Shown here piece after piece: positions 53,423-61,689 of a stretch of 64,000 nt of DNA. Under the pieces are notes generated by a model. It did no database searches and had not been told where the DNA came from. It was given only the letters and a program-made list of their open reading frames with translations. Where the stretch lies: positions 8,846-72,845 of the forward strand of contig UQWS01000009.1 of NCBI GenBank assembly GCA_900544875.1, written 5' to 3'. The translations under genes were made by a program, and so were the position numbers. Each line of letters opens with the position of its first letter. Within the stretch, counting starts at the first letter, position 1. Origin of the DNA: an uncultured Collinsella sp. (GTDB lineage Bacteria; Actinomycetota; Coriobacteriia; Coriobacteriales; Coriobacteriaceae).

Positions 53423-54802
53423 CTAATGCACAAACATGCGCACGAACTTGTGCTTCCAGCTTGCATAAGGGGCATAGCGGAATGGCACGTCCAACCACGT
53501 TGCCTTGTTCACGATGCTCTTCTTGTGGCTAAACGTATCGAAGCTCTCGCGTCCATGGTACTGTCCCATACCGCTCGCCCCCATGCCGCCAAAGCCCATA
53601 TGGCTCGTGGCCAAATGCATAATGGTGTCATTAACACAGCCACCACCAAAGGGCACGTAACGCACAAAGCGCTGCTGAACCGCACAGTCCTGGCTAAAGA
53701 TATACAGGGCCAGCGGCGTCGGACGATCCGTAATAAACGCTTCGGCCTCGTCTAGGCTCTCAAACGTCAGCACCGGCAAGATGGGACCGAAGATCTCCTC
53801 CTGCATCACGGCGTCATCGGGGGTCACGCCGTCCAAAATCGTCGGCTCGATCTTGAGCGAAGCCTCGCGCGCGGCACCTCCAAGCACGACCTTATCGGGA
53901 TCGATCAGCCCGCGCACGCGCGCAAAATGCTTGGCGTTGACGATATGCCCGTAGTCCTCATTGTCGAGCGGATGCTCGCCAAACATGCGGCGGACCTCCT
54001 CCTTGATGAGGCCCAGCAGCTCGTCGCGCACGCTCGTATCGACCAGCAGGTAGTCGGGTGCCACGCAGGTCTGCCCCACGTTGAGCCATTTACCAAAGGC
54101 GATACGCCGTGCCGCAACCTTCAAGTTTGCCGTCGCATCCACGATGCAGGGACTCTTTTCGCCCAGCTCAAGCGTCACGGGCGTAAGGTTTTTACTTGCG
54201 CGCTCCATGACGAGCTTGCCGACCGGAACGCTACCGGTAAAGAAGATCTTGTCCCAGCACTCGTCGAGCAGTGCTTCGTTCTCGGCGCGACCGCCCTCGA
54301 CAACCGTCACCAGGCACGGATCAAATGCCTCTTCACAGATTTGCTTGAGCACCGCGTTCGATGCCGGAGCATATGCGCTCGGCTTGATGACCACGGTATT
54401 GCCCGCGGCAAGGGCGCCGGCGAGTGGCTCGAGCGTCAGCAAAAACGGGTAGTTCCACGGAGCCATGATGAGTGTGACGCCATAGGGCACGGCCTGCGTC
54501 TTGCACACACTCACGGCGTTGGCGAGGTCACACGGACGCAGACGCGGGCGACTCCATCGAGCCACATGCGCAATCTGATGTCGAATCTCGGAAAGCGAGG
54601 TGCCGATCTCGCACATATACGCCTCGTCATGTGACTTTCCCAAATCGGTCTGGAGCGCATGGACAATATCGGCCTCGTGGGCCCGTACCGCATCGCGTAA
54701 ACTCACGAGCGCACGACGCCGAGCATCGACATCAAACGTGGCGTGCGTCTTAAAGTAGGCGCGCTGGTCGCCGACGATGCGCGCAATTTCCTCGGTGTTC
54801 AT
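53423..54802 (-). CDS. Aldehyde dehydrogenase
   Basis: A 459-aa class-3-type aldehyde dehydrogenase. It has MAPWNYPFLLTLEPLAGALAAGN, FTGSVPVGK, the general-base Glu in LELGEKSP, the catalytic Cys in NVGQTCVAPDY and EIFGPILPV. A C-terminal hydrophobic/basic end is typical of fatty-aldehyde forms. NAD(P)-linked oxidation of an aldehyde is expected; its partner alcohol dehydrogenase is encoded directly upstream, eight bases away, with AGGAGGG between. Confidence 0.93.
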   Translation of the reverse strand: MNTEEIARIVGDQRAYFKTHATFDVDARRRALVSLRDAVRAHEADIVHALQTDLGKSHDEAYMCEIGTSLSEIRHQIAHVARWSRPRLRPCDLANAVSVCKTQAVPYGVTLIMAPWNYPFLLTLEPLAGALAAGNTVVIKPSAYAPASNAVLKQICEEAFDPCLVTVVEGGRAENEALLDECWDKIFFTGSVPVGKLVMERASKNLTPVTLELGEKSPCIVDATANLKVAARRIAFGKWLNVGQTCVAPDYLLVDTSVRDELLGLIKEEVRRMFGEHPLDNEDYGHIVNAKHFARVRGLIDPDKVVLGGAAREASLKIEPTILDGVTPDDAVMQEEIFGPILPVLTFESLDEAEAFITDRPTPLALYIFSQDCAVQQRFVRYVPFGGGCVNDTIMHLATSHMGFGGMGASGMGQYHGRESFDTFSHKKSIVNKATWLDVPFRYAPYASWKHKFVRMFVH

Positions 54803-54810
54803 GGACCCTC

Positions 54811-56031
54811 CTAGTTCTCGTCCTCAAACATACCACCCGCAACGACCTCGTACATACGCTCGAGCTCCAAACGGTCCATCAAAAGTGGAACGGGGTATAG
54901 CGGATTGGCCTCGGCATCGGCATGGGCCGCCATTTGCGGAATATCGGAGCGGCGAATACCCGAGACATATTTGGGGATTCCCAGGGCCTCGTTCATGCGG
55001 TCAACCCAATCGATAAAGGCCTCGGCCGCCAGGCTGTCCTGCGCGGTAGCCGGCGCAATGCCCGCCATGCGAGCAAGATCGGCAAGCTTGGGGGCGGCGG
55101 CGTCACCATAAGCGCGAAGCATGTGCGGCAGGATAATCGCGTTCGCCAAACCGTGCGGAATTCCGTATCGGCCGCCCAGACTGTGCGCGATGGCATGCAC
55201 ATATCCGACATAGGAGCGGGTAAACGCAACGCCCGCCTTATACGCCGCCGAAAGCATATTGCGACGAGCGCGCATGTCGTCACCATGCTCATAGGCCTCG
55301 AGCAAATTGTCATGGATGAGCTGCACCGCCTGTCGCGCCATCTTGCGCGTATAGGGCGTAGTGCTTCGCCCGATAAAGGCCTCGACGGCATGCGTCAGGG
55401 CATCCATACCCGTCTGTCCCGTAATGGAGGCGGGCAGGCCGCGCGTAAACTCGGGGTCGTGCACCGCAAAGCGCGGGATAAGCACAAAGTCGTTAATGGG
55501 GTACTTGTAGTGCGTCTCGTCATCGGTAATTACCGCCGCGAGCGTGACTTCGCTTCCCGTGCCTGCCGTGGTGGGAACGGCGATGAGAAGCGGCAGGCGA
55601 CGATGAATCCGCAGCAGGCCGCGCATCTTGTTGATGGGCTTGTATGGCTGCGCAATGCGCGCCCCCACACCCTTGGCGCAGTCCATGGCCGAACCGCCAC
55701 CAAAGCCGATAATGGCCTGGCAGGCGCTCGCGCGATACAGGGACGCCGCTTCCTCCACGTTTGAGACCGTGGGGTTCGCACGTGTTTCGGCATAGACCGC
55801 AACGCCAATTCCCTTGGACGCGAGCGCTGTCTCGAGCGGTGCCGTGAGCCCCAGACGGGCAATGCCGGGATCCGTCACGATAAGGACCTTCTGGATCGAG
55901 CGCTTTTGAAGCACCGCGGGCACATCCTCGGCATGCTCTAAAATGCGCGGCTCGGTATAGGGCAGGATTGGCAATGCAATGCGAAAAACCGTCTGATATG
56001 TTCGACACCAGGCACGACGGGCTAGATGCAT
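54811..56031 (-). CDS. Iron-containing alcohol dehydrogenase
   Basis: A 406-aa group III (iron-type) alcohol dehydrogenase with GFGGGSAMDCAKG, PTTAGTGSEVT, the metal ligands in GMDALTHAVEAF, and HAIAHSLGGRYGIPHGLANA. It oxidises alcohols or reduces aldehydes with NAD(P). AAGGAG precedes the ATG at 56031; a longer upstream frame is not preferred. With the downstream aldehyde dehydrogenase it could interconvert alcohol, aldehyde and acid; substrate unknown. Confidence 0.92.
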   Translation of the reverse strand: MHLARRAWCRTYQTVFRIALPILPYTEPRILEHAEDVPAVLQKRSIQKVLIVTDPGIARLGLTAPLETALASKGIGVAVYAETRANPTVSNVEEAASLYRASACQAIIGFGGGSAMDCAKGVGARIAQPYKPINKMRGLLRIHRRLPLLIAVPTTAGTGSEVTLAAVITDDETHYKYPINDFVLIPRFAVHDPEFTRGLPASITGQTGMDALTHAVEAFIGRSTTPYTRKMARQAVQLIHDNLLEAYEHGDDMRARRNMLSAAYKAGVAFTRSYVGYVHAIAHSLGGRYGIPHGLANAIILPHMLRAYGDAAAPKLADLARMAGIAPATAQDSLAAEAFIDWVDRMNEALGIPKYVSGIRRSDIPQMAAHADAEANPLYPVPLLMDRLELERMYEVVAGGMFEDEN

Positions 56032-56049
56032 AAAGGAAACTCCTTCATT

Positions 56050-56065
56050 TGTTGATAGGTCAACA
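56050..56065 (-). promoter_or_regulatory. Operator-like inverted repeat before the alcohol dehydrogenase
   Basis: TGTTGA and TCAACA form a perfect 6-bp inverted repeat separated by TAGG, 19-34 bases upstream of the alcohol dehydrogenase start. It fits a repressor site in the leader, but the regulator is not known. Confidence 0.45.
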
Positions 56066-56288
56066 TTTGCTCGACCGATTGTACTCATCGGAGGTCGCAC
56101 GAGGTCTAGCAATCGTTAATCAATCAACATCTTCACATGCCCAAAATTGTTTTATTAAAAATCATTCCTAATAGGCTTCACATTCGGTCGCATTTATGGA
56201 TAATAGAACTCGTCAAGACGCACGTCCGGAGAGGGCCCTTACGGGACCGGACGAGCGCGCCATCGCCATCGATCGAAAGGATCGAATT

Positions 56289-56849
56289 ATGAAGTTTGTT
56301 TGCCCCGTTTGCGGTTATGTGGAAGAGTTCGACGGCGACCAGCTGCCCGAGGATTTCAAGTGCCCCCAGTGCGGCGTTCCCGGCTCTCGCTTCCTGAAGC
56401 AGGAGGAGGGTCAGCTCGAGTGGACTGCCGAGCACGTCGTGGGCGTCGCCAAGATGGAGGGCGTCTCCGAGGACATCGTTGCTGACCTGCGCGCCAACTT
56501 TGAGGGCGAGTGCTCTGAGGTCGGTATGTACCTGGCCATGGCTCGCGTCGCTCATCGCGAGGGCTATCCCGAGATCGGCCTGTACTGGGAGAAGGCTGCC
56601 CACGAGGAGGCCGAGCACGCCGCCAAGTTCGCCGAGCTCCTGGGCGAGGTCGTGACCGACTCCACCAAGAAGAACCTCGAGATGCGCGTTGAGGCCGAGA
56701 ACGGCGCCACCGCCGGCAAGACCGATCTCGCCAAGCGCGCCAAGGCCGCTGGTCTCGATGCCATCCACGACACCGTGCACGAGATGGCTCGCGACGAGGC
56801 TCGCCACGGCAAGGCTTTCGCCGGCCTGCTAAAGCGCTACTTCGGCTAA
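56289..56849 (+). CDS. Reverse rubrerythrin (NADH peroxidase type)
   Basis: A 186-aa protein with the rubredoxin domain first (CPVCGY, CPQCGV, residues 5-30) and the diiron four-helix domain after it (EGECSEVGMYL, HEEAEHAAKF, MARDEARHGKAF). This reversed order defines reverse rubrerythrins, which reduce hydrogen peroxide and oxygen in strict anaerobes. GAAAGGA precedes the ATG. The base pattern suggests strong expression, and a terminator follows. Monocistronic. Confidence 0.94.
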   Translation: MKFVCPVCGYVEEFDGDQLPEDFKCPQCGVPGSRFLKQEEGQLEWTAEHVVGVAKMEGVSEDIVADLRANFEGECSEVGMYLAMARVAHREGYPEIGLYWEKAAHEEAEHAAKFAELLGEVVTDSTKKNLEMRVEAENGATAGKTDLAKRAKAAGLDAIHDTVHEMARDEARHGKAFAGLLKRYFG

Positions 56850-56882
56850 GCCAAACGCCTGAGAGACATTCTCTAGCTTTAT

Positions 56883-56913
56883 AAGGCCCGGACCGCATGG
56901 TTCGGGCCTTTTT
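56883..56913 (+). terminator. Intrinsic terminator of the rubrerythrin gene
   Basis: AAGGCCCGGACC / GGTTCGGGCCTT form a stem with one G-T pair and the loop GCAT, followed by TTT. Confidence 0.9.
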
Positions 56914-56982
56914 CGTGTCTTGCAAACCAGTTAACGTCCCAAAAATAGGACCACCTTTGACATCGGCTTCGCGTCAAAAACT

Positions 56983-57101
56983 AAGTGAGTAGCCTTTTGG
57001 GAACTTGTCGAGCAGACCACCCGTATTGCTTTATAAAACCGCAGGTAGATAGCTTGCCGCAAAACAATCTGGTCGCCATCACGCTAAAAGTCTACTCACT
57101 T
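56983..57101. repeat. 119-bp palindromic-ended repeat, copy A
   Basis: The element starts AAGTGAGTAG and ends CTACTCACTT (12-bp perfect inverted ends when one flanking pair each side is counted). It is the same length as copy B (58403-58521) and aligns without gaps at 93 of 119 positions. Conserved blocks include ACCGCAGGTAGATAGCTTG, CTGGTCGCCA and GCTAAAAGTCTACTCACTT. It lies directly after the 375-aa gene, whose stop codon falls in its right end. Confidence 0.88.
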
Positions 57102-58219
57102 AGATTTGCAACCGTCCATGATCGGGCCTTTTTGTGTCTAACGGGCATCTTTTTGTCGATTTCTCCCAGTTTTGACCAGTCAACGAATAGCTCAGACCGA
57201 AGTAATGCCTCGGCCCCTTGCTCCTCCAAGCTTTTATCGCGATATTCAACATCGAGCAACCTGCATACGGCCTTAACAATCGCATGGAATCTATCATCAT
57301 CGGATATCTGTCCGTGTGTCAGGAGAAATACATCGTAGCCCATGGCCTGAAGCGCCGTCATGCGGTCGGCGTCACGCAAACCATCCCCGGCTCGCCCGTG
57401 TGAGCCCTTTCCTTGGCATTCAATGGCCACCTGTCGCTCTCCGTCCGGCGAAGAAAGAAGTAGGTCGATATATACACGGGACTTTCCCACAATCGCTCGA
57501 GCACTTGTGCTTAGCATCACTTCAACATTGAGCTCTATGCCGCAAAAACCTTCTCCTCCCAGGGATCGCGGCAGTGCAAGTAGCAAATACGCCTCGACCT
57601 CAAAAGGCGACGCGGCGCCCAATGGAACGAGTTGCGATACCGCTATAAATCTATTGCCGTAACGCATCCCGCAAACATCTGAACAAAAACGGTCAAGGTC
57701 TCCGCCCAAAACCAAAGCGTCTCGACGCCATAAATTTGAGGCGGTGCCGTCCTCGGACGGGCAGCGCACCCAACCGAACGTTGTCGAAATCGCGCCCGAA
57801 TCAATTGCACGCGAAAGCTCCGCCTCAAGTGCCGCCGGCAGGGCACACACCGCAAACAAGCCACACATCTCCGCCAATACCAAAAGAAGCTGAAGATCCG
57901 TCAGATGCCGCAACATGATGAATGCCGTCAGTAGAGGAGACGTAATCAAAACCCCATGCTCCGTTTCCAGCACGGATTCCCTGGGAAGCTCACCAAGAAA
58001 CAGCCGCTGCCTAATGCTGGCAGGACAAGTCCGTTTGTTTCTCGTCCGAACCAATGTATACAACGGAAAACCGAGCGCGACCGCAGCCGTCGGGTTGCGG
58101 GCGAGATCATATCGCTGCCGGTCTTCTTCCGGTCGTGGAAGCGGCGGACACAAAGCGCGGACTTGAGGAGGCAAACGCCAGTACCTAAAAGCTGATATGT
58201 CACAAAGTAGATCCTTCAT
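57092..58219 (-). CDS. AbiEi-like / DUF559-like putative nuclease-fold protein
   Basis: A 375-aa protein. The N-terminal two thirds resemble AbiEi-type proteins (ALGFPLYTLVRTRNKR, ETEHGVLITSPLLTAF, LAEMCGLFAV). The C-terminal part has an Asp and an Glu-x-Gln in YIDLLLSS and VAIECQGKGSHG, then RDADRMTALQAMGYDVFLLTH, the layout of Vsr/DUF559 nucleases. Catalysis is unproven. The ATG at 58219 lacks a clear ribosome site; a GTG six bases earlier is possible. Its stop codon lies in the repeat end at 57092, and a second repeat copy lies upstream, so gene plus repeats may be one mobile or recombining unit. Confidence 0.65.
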   Translation of the reverse strand: MKDLLCDISAFRYWRLPPQVRALCPPLPRPEEDRQRYDLARNPTAAVALGFPLYTLVRTRNKRTCPASIRQRLFLGELPRESVLETEHGVLITSPLLTAFIMLRHLTDLQLLLVLAEMCGLFAVCALPAALEAELSRAIDSGAISTTFGWVRCPSEDGTASNLWRRDALVLGGDLDRFCSDVCGMRYGNRFIAVSQLVPLGAASPFEVEAYLLLALPRSLGGEGFCGIELNVEVMLSTSARAIVGKSRVYIDLLLSSPDGERQVAIECQGKGSHGRAGDGLRDADRMTALQAMGYDVFLLTHGQISDDDRFHAIVKAVCRLLDVEYRDKSLEEQGAEALLRSELFVDWSKLGEIDKKMPVRHKKARSWTVANLSE

Positions 58220-58302
58220 AGGCACAGGAAAACACGAATTTCAACCCAGTCAGTCACGCATTGGCGCGAACGCACCAAAAATGGCGCCGAACGGACTGCC
58301 AA

Positions 58303-58380
58303 GTTTTCAACAGCCCTCCCCAACTGGCCAAAAGCTTGCCGAGAGCTGGACGAAGCCCTGTTGAAAACCCCATTTTTTTC
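58303..58380. repeat. Inverted repeat with T-run upstream of the nuclease-like gene
   Basis: GTTTTCAACAG (58303-58313) and CTGTTGAAAAC (58358-58368) are perfect 11-bp inverted arms around a 44-base interior. On the plus strand CCCCATTTTTTT follows, like a terminator; on the minus strand it lies in the leader of the 375-aa gene. Confidence 0.6.
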
Positions 58381-58402
58381 TCATGCAGGAGCTTTGCGCG
58401 GC

Positions 58403-58521
58403 AAGTGAGTAGACTATTTTGAACATCCCGAGCAGGCCGGTCATCCTGCTTTTCAAAACCGCAGGTAGATAGCTTGTTACAAAACTGCCTGGTCGCCAAA
58501 GTGCTAAAAGTCTACTCACTT
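58403..58521. repeat. 119-bp palindromic-ended repeat, copy B
   Basis: Same format and orientation as copy A at 56983-57101: AAGTGAGTAG start, CTACTCACTT end, 78 per cent identical with no gaps. Its right end supplies the TGA stop codon of the pdxR-type gene. Conserved central blocks suggest a functional RNA or protein-binding core rather than random drift. Confidence 0.88.
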
Positions 58522-59958
58522 AGGTTGCAGAGTGCCCCCCATTAGCTGCAATTCCAAGGTAGTTAGTACTTTTGGACTCAGATCGTCATACTGAACAAGA
58601 ATTTGAGTTGAGTTTTCAGGGACAGATGCGCCATCGGCACACCAAAAACAGTCACCGATATCGATAAAAGGGATGCTCGAGCGCGTGAGGGCCCGCGTAA
58701 AAGAGCTTCCGCCCGCGCCACGCTCCGCAACCACGATGCAGTAAAGGCCCGCGTCTGCATGCTCGATCGAGACCTCTCCTGCCGGAAATACCTTCCGCAC
58801 AAGCGCCATCAGGCCATCACGCGCCTCGCGAGCACGAACGCGCACGCGGTTCACATGTCGCTCGTAATCACCCGATTCCAGCAAACGCGCCAAAGCGACC
58901 TGGTCAACAGAGCTCACCGACGAGGCGTAGAAACCAAGGTTGCGCCTAAACCGCTCCATTAACTCATCGGGCAACACCATGTACGCCAAACGCAACGCCG
59001 ATGAAAGGCTCTTCGAAAACGTGTTGGTGTAGATAACCGACTGGGCGGCATCGATCGACGCGAGCGCGGGAATCGGCTTCCCGGCAAGGCGAAACTCACA
59101 ATCAAAGTCATCTTCGATGAGATACCGACCTGGTCGCTCGGCGGCCCAGCTCAGCAGCGCATAGCGACGTGCAACGCTCGTCACAAGGCCGGTCGGATAC
59201 TGATGGGACGGCATCAGGTGAAGAACATCGGTCCCAGTTTTCTGCAGAGCGCTCAGGTCCACGCCGTCGTCATCCAACGGGATATGTCGAACTTCGCAAC
59301 CCATAGCCTGGTAGATGCGCGTCAGCCGCAAATAGCCCGGATTCTCAACGGCATATACCTTGTCGGCTCCAAGCAGCTGAACCAACATGGTATCGAGCAG
59401 CTGGGCGCCCGCACCGATAACAATGTTGTCGGGATCGACATTCATGCCCCTTGTCCCGCGTAAATGGTGAGCAATTGCGCGTCGTAGCCGAGCGGTGCCC
59501 TGTGCCGGCGCAGTCGAAAAGATTTCGCGTTCGTCTTCGGATGCCAGCGTCGCCCGCAGTGCGCTTTGCCAAAGCCGCGCCGCCTCCAAAGTGGAAGGAG
59601 AAAGCGCATCGAATCGCTCGACCTGTCCGTTGACATCACGCGCACTGGGGCCCACAGAGACGGCATCTCGGTCGATGCCCTCCGCAGCCAAAGCCAAGAC
59701 CGGTGCATCCGGAAGCTCGCAAGCGTAGTAGCCACGACGCGGCATTGAGCAAATATAGCCCTCGGCAAGTAGCTGGCTATATGCGTTCTCGATGGTAATG
59801 ACACTGATTCCCAGATGACTGGCAAAGGCGCGCTTAGACGGCAGATGCTCCCCCGCCGCAATGCGTCCAGCAACGATATCATCTCGAATTTGCTGGTAAA
59901 CATACTCATAGAGCGATGCTTCGCCGCGATTTTCCAAATTGTAGTCAAGCATGGGCAT
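58516..59958 (-). CDS. pdxR: MocR/PdxR-type regulator with aminotransferase domain
   Basis: A 480-aa regulator. The N-terminal GntR winged helix has SLYEYVYQQIRDDIVAG, LPSKRAFASHLGIS and TIENAYSQLLAEGYI (residues 10-75); the rest is a fold-type-I aminotransferase domain with the PLP lysine in TNTFSKSL (about residue 320). PdxR proteins sense pyridoxal phosphate and activate pdxST. It is divergent from pdxS with two CTGACCTT repeats between. The stop codon TGA sits in repeat copy B. The start is given at 59958; 59952 is an alternative. Confidence 0.9.
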   Translation of the reverse strand: MPMLDYNLENRGEASLYEYVYQQIRDDIVAGRIAAGEHLPSKRAFASHLGISVITIENAYSQLLAEGYICSMPRRGYYACELPDAPVLALAAEGIDRDAVSVGPSARDVNGQVERFDALSPSTLEAARLWQSALRATLASEDEREIFSTAPAQGTARLRRAIAHHLRGTRGMNVDPDNIVIGAGAQLLDTMLVQLLGADKVYAVENPGYLRLTRIYQAMGCEVRHIPLDDDGVDLSALQKTGTDVLHLMPSHQYPTGLVTSVARRYALLSWAAERPGRYLIEDDFDCEFRLAGKPIPALASIDAAQSVIYTNTFSKSLSSALRLAYMVLPDELMERFRRNLGFYASSVSSVDQVALARLLESGDYERHVNRVRVRAREARDGLMALVRKVFPAGEVSIEHADAGLYCIVVAERGAGGSSFTRALTRSSIPFIDIGDCFWCADGASVPENSTQILVQYDDLSPKVLTTLELQLMGGTLQPK

Positions 59959-59961
59959 CAC

Positions 59962-60003
59962 CTGACCTTATCGAATCATTCAATCTGGCATTAGTCTGAC
60001 CTT
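59962..60003. promoter_or_regulatory. Direct repeats in the pdxR-pdxS gap
   Basis: CTGACCTT occurs at 59962-59969 and again at 59996-60003, 34 bases apart start to start, in the 137-base gap between the divergent genes. MocR regulators commonly bind such direct repeats, so this is the likely PdxR operator. Confidence 0.55.
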
Positions 60004-60095
60004 GTTATTATCTCGAAAACTGAGTATTTCGCCATACCCAGCTCCCCGATAGGATGTTCCGTCAAGCAATGTACATGCCAACCAAGGGAGCAACC

Positions 60096-60986
60096 ATGGC
60101 AGAACAGACCAGCAAGGCCGATCGCGTCAAACTCAATCGCGAGCTCGCGCAGATGCTCAAGGGCGGCGTCATCATGGACGTCACCACGCCCGAGCAGGCA
60201 CGCATCGCCGAGGAGGCAGGCGCCTGCGCCGTCATGGCTCTCGAGCGCATCCCGGCCGACATCCGCGCCGCCGGCGGCGTGTCGCGCATGAGCGACCCCA
60301 AGATGATCAAGGGCATCCAGGAGGCCGTCTCCATCCCCGTCATGGCCAAGTGCCGCATCGGTCACATCGTCGAGGCGCAGATCCTGCAGGCCATCGAGAT
60401 CGACTACATCGATGAGTCCGAGGTTCTCTCCCCCGCCGACGACGTCTATCATATCGACAAGACCCAGTTTGACGTGCCGTTTGTCTGCGGCGCCCGTGAT
60501 CTGGGCGAGGCGCTGCGCCGTGTTGCCGAAGGCGCCACGATGATTCGCACCAAGGGCGAGCCGGGCACGGGCGACGTCGTCCAGGCTGTGCGCCACATGC
60601 GCAAGATCCAAAAGCAGATCCGCGACGTAGTTGCCCTGCGTGACGACGAGCTCTTTGAGGCAGCCAAGCAGCTGCAGGTGCCGGTCGAGCTGGTCCGCGA
60701 GGTCCATGCCACGGGCAAGCTCCCCGTCGTGAACTTTGCCGCCGGCGGCGTAGCGACCCCCGCCGACGCCGCGCTGATGATGCAGCTGGGCGCCGAGGGT
60801 GTCTTTGTCGGCTCGGGCATCTTTAAGAGCGGCGACCCCGCCAAGCGCGCCGCCTCCATCGTTAAGGCCGTGGCAAACTTCACCGACGCCAAACTCATTG
60901 CCGAACTTTCTGAGGACCTGGGCGAGGCCATGGTGGGCATCAACGCCGACGAGATCGAGATCATCATGGAGGAGCGCGGACGCTAG
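60096..60986 (+). CDS. pdxS: Pyridoxal 5'-phosphate synthase subunit PdxS
   Basis: A 296-aa TIM-barrel enzyme that, with ammonia from PdxT, builds pyridoxal phosphate from ribose 5-phosphate and glyceraldehyde 3-phosphate. Signs are GGVIMDVTTPEQARIAEEAG, the MAKCRIGHIVEA lysine region, EPGTGDVVQAVRHMR and GGVATPADAALMMQLG. The ATG at 60096 has AAGGGAG upstream. It is followed by pdxT after 20 bases and faces pdxR. Confidence 0.96.
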   Translation: MAEQTSKADRVKLNRELAQMLKGGVIMDVTTPEQARIAEEAGACAVMALERIPADIRAAGGVSRMSDPKMIKGIQEAVSIPVMAKCRIGHIVEAQILQAIEIDYIDESEVLSPADDVYHIDKTQFDVPFVCGARDLGEALRRVAEGATMIRTKGEPGTGDVVQAVRHMRKIQKQIRDVVALRDDELFEAAKQLQVPVELVREVHATGKLPVVNFAAGGVATPADAALMMQLGAEGVFVGSGIFKSGDPAKRAASIVKAVANFTDAKLIAELSEDLGEAMVGINADEIEIIMEERGR

Positions 60987-61006
60987 TCCAGCAGAAAGGA
61001 TCGCAC

Positions 61007-61594
61007 ATGAGCGATTACGCAGACCAGACGGTCGCCGTGCTGGCGGTCCAAGGCGCTTTTGCCGAGCACGAGGCAAGGCTATCCGAGCTGGGCGCACGCT
61101 GTATTGAGCTAAGGCAGGCGGCTGATTTGAAGCAGGACTTTGACCGTCTGGTACTTCCCGGCGGCGAGTCTACCGTTCAAGGGAAGCTGCTTGATGAGCT
61201 TGGCATGCTCGAGGAGCTTCGCACCCACATTGTTGAAGGCATGCCCGTCCTTGGCACCTGCGCCGGCTTGATTCTATTGGCGCGCGATCTTGCCGCACAC
61301 GACGATAAGGGAACGCCGCGCCTAGCAACCATGAACGTACTCGTTGAGCGCAACGCTTATGGCAGACAGCTCGGCAGTTTTCGCACCAAGGGCCAGGTGT
61401 CCGGCATCGACGGTGAAATGCCATTAACATTTATCCGTGCACCCCGCATCGTCGAAGTGTACGGCAATGCCAAGGCCTTAGCGAAAGTCGACGGCCGTAT
61501 CGTCGCCGCCCGCCAGGGCAACCAGCTCGGCGTCACCTTCCATCCCGAACTCGATGAAGACACCCGCCTCCACGAACTGTTCCTACAAATGTAG
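61007..61594 (+). CDS. pdxT: Pyridoxal 5'-phosphate synthase glutaminase PdxT
   Basis: A 195-aa class I glutaminase that supplies ammonia to PdxS. It has AVQGAFAEHE, PGGEST, the nucleophile Cys in LGTCAGLIL and the His-x-Glu triad in TFHPELDED. GAAAGGA precedes the ATG. Second gene of pdxST. Confidence 0.95.
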   Translation: MSDYADQTVAVLAVQGAFAEHEARLSELGARCIELRQAADLKQDFDRLVLPGGESTVQGKLLDELGMLEELRTHIVEGMPVLGTCAGLILLARDLAAHDDKGTPRLATMNVLVERNAYGRQLGSFRTKGQVSGIDGEMPLTFIRAPRIVEVYGNAKALAKVDGRIVAARQGNQLGVTFHPELDEDTRLHELFLQM

Positions 61595-61617
61595 GCATCG
61601 AAATCAACAAACGAAAC

Positions 61618-61681
61618 GAGAGTGGATAATCTCCCACCTTGAGCATGAATATGGGCTCATAGCGGGAGATTATCCACTCTC
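61618..61681. repeat. 18-bp perfect inverted repeat downstream of pdxT
   Basis: GAGAGTGGATAATCTCCC (61618-61635) and its perfect complement GGGAGATTATCCACTCTC (61664-61681) flank a 28-base interior with a small TGAGC/GCTCA stem. It starts 23 bases after pdxT. It may end the pdxST transcript, although no T-run follows, or be a miniature mobile element. Confidence 0.85.
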
Positions 61682-61689
61682 ATTCTTTG

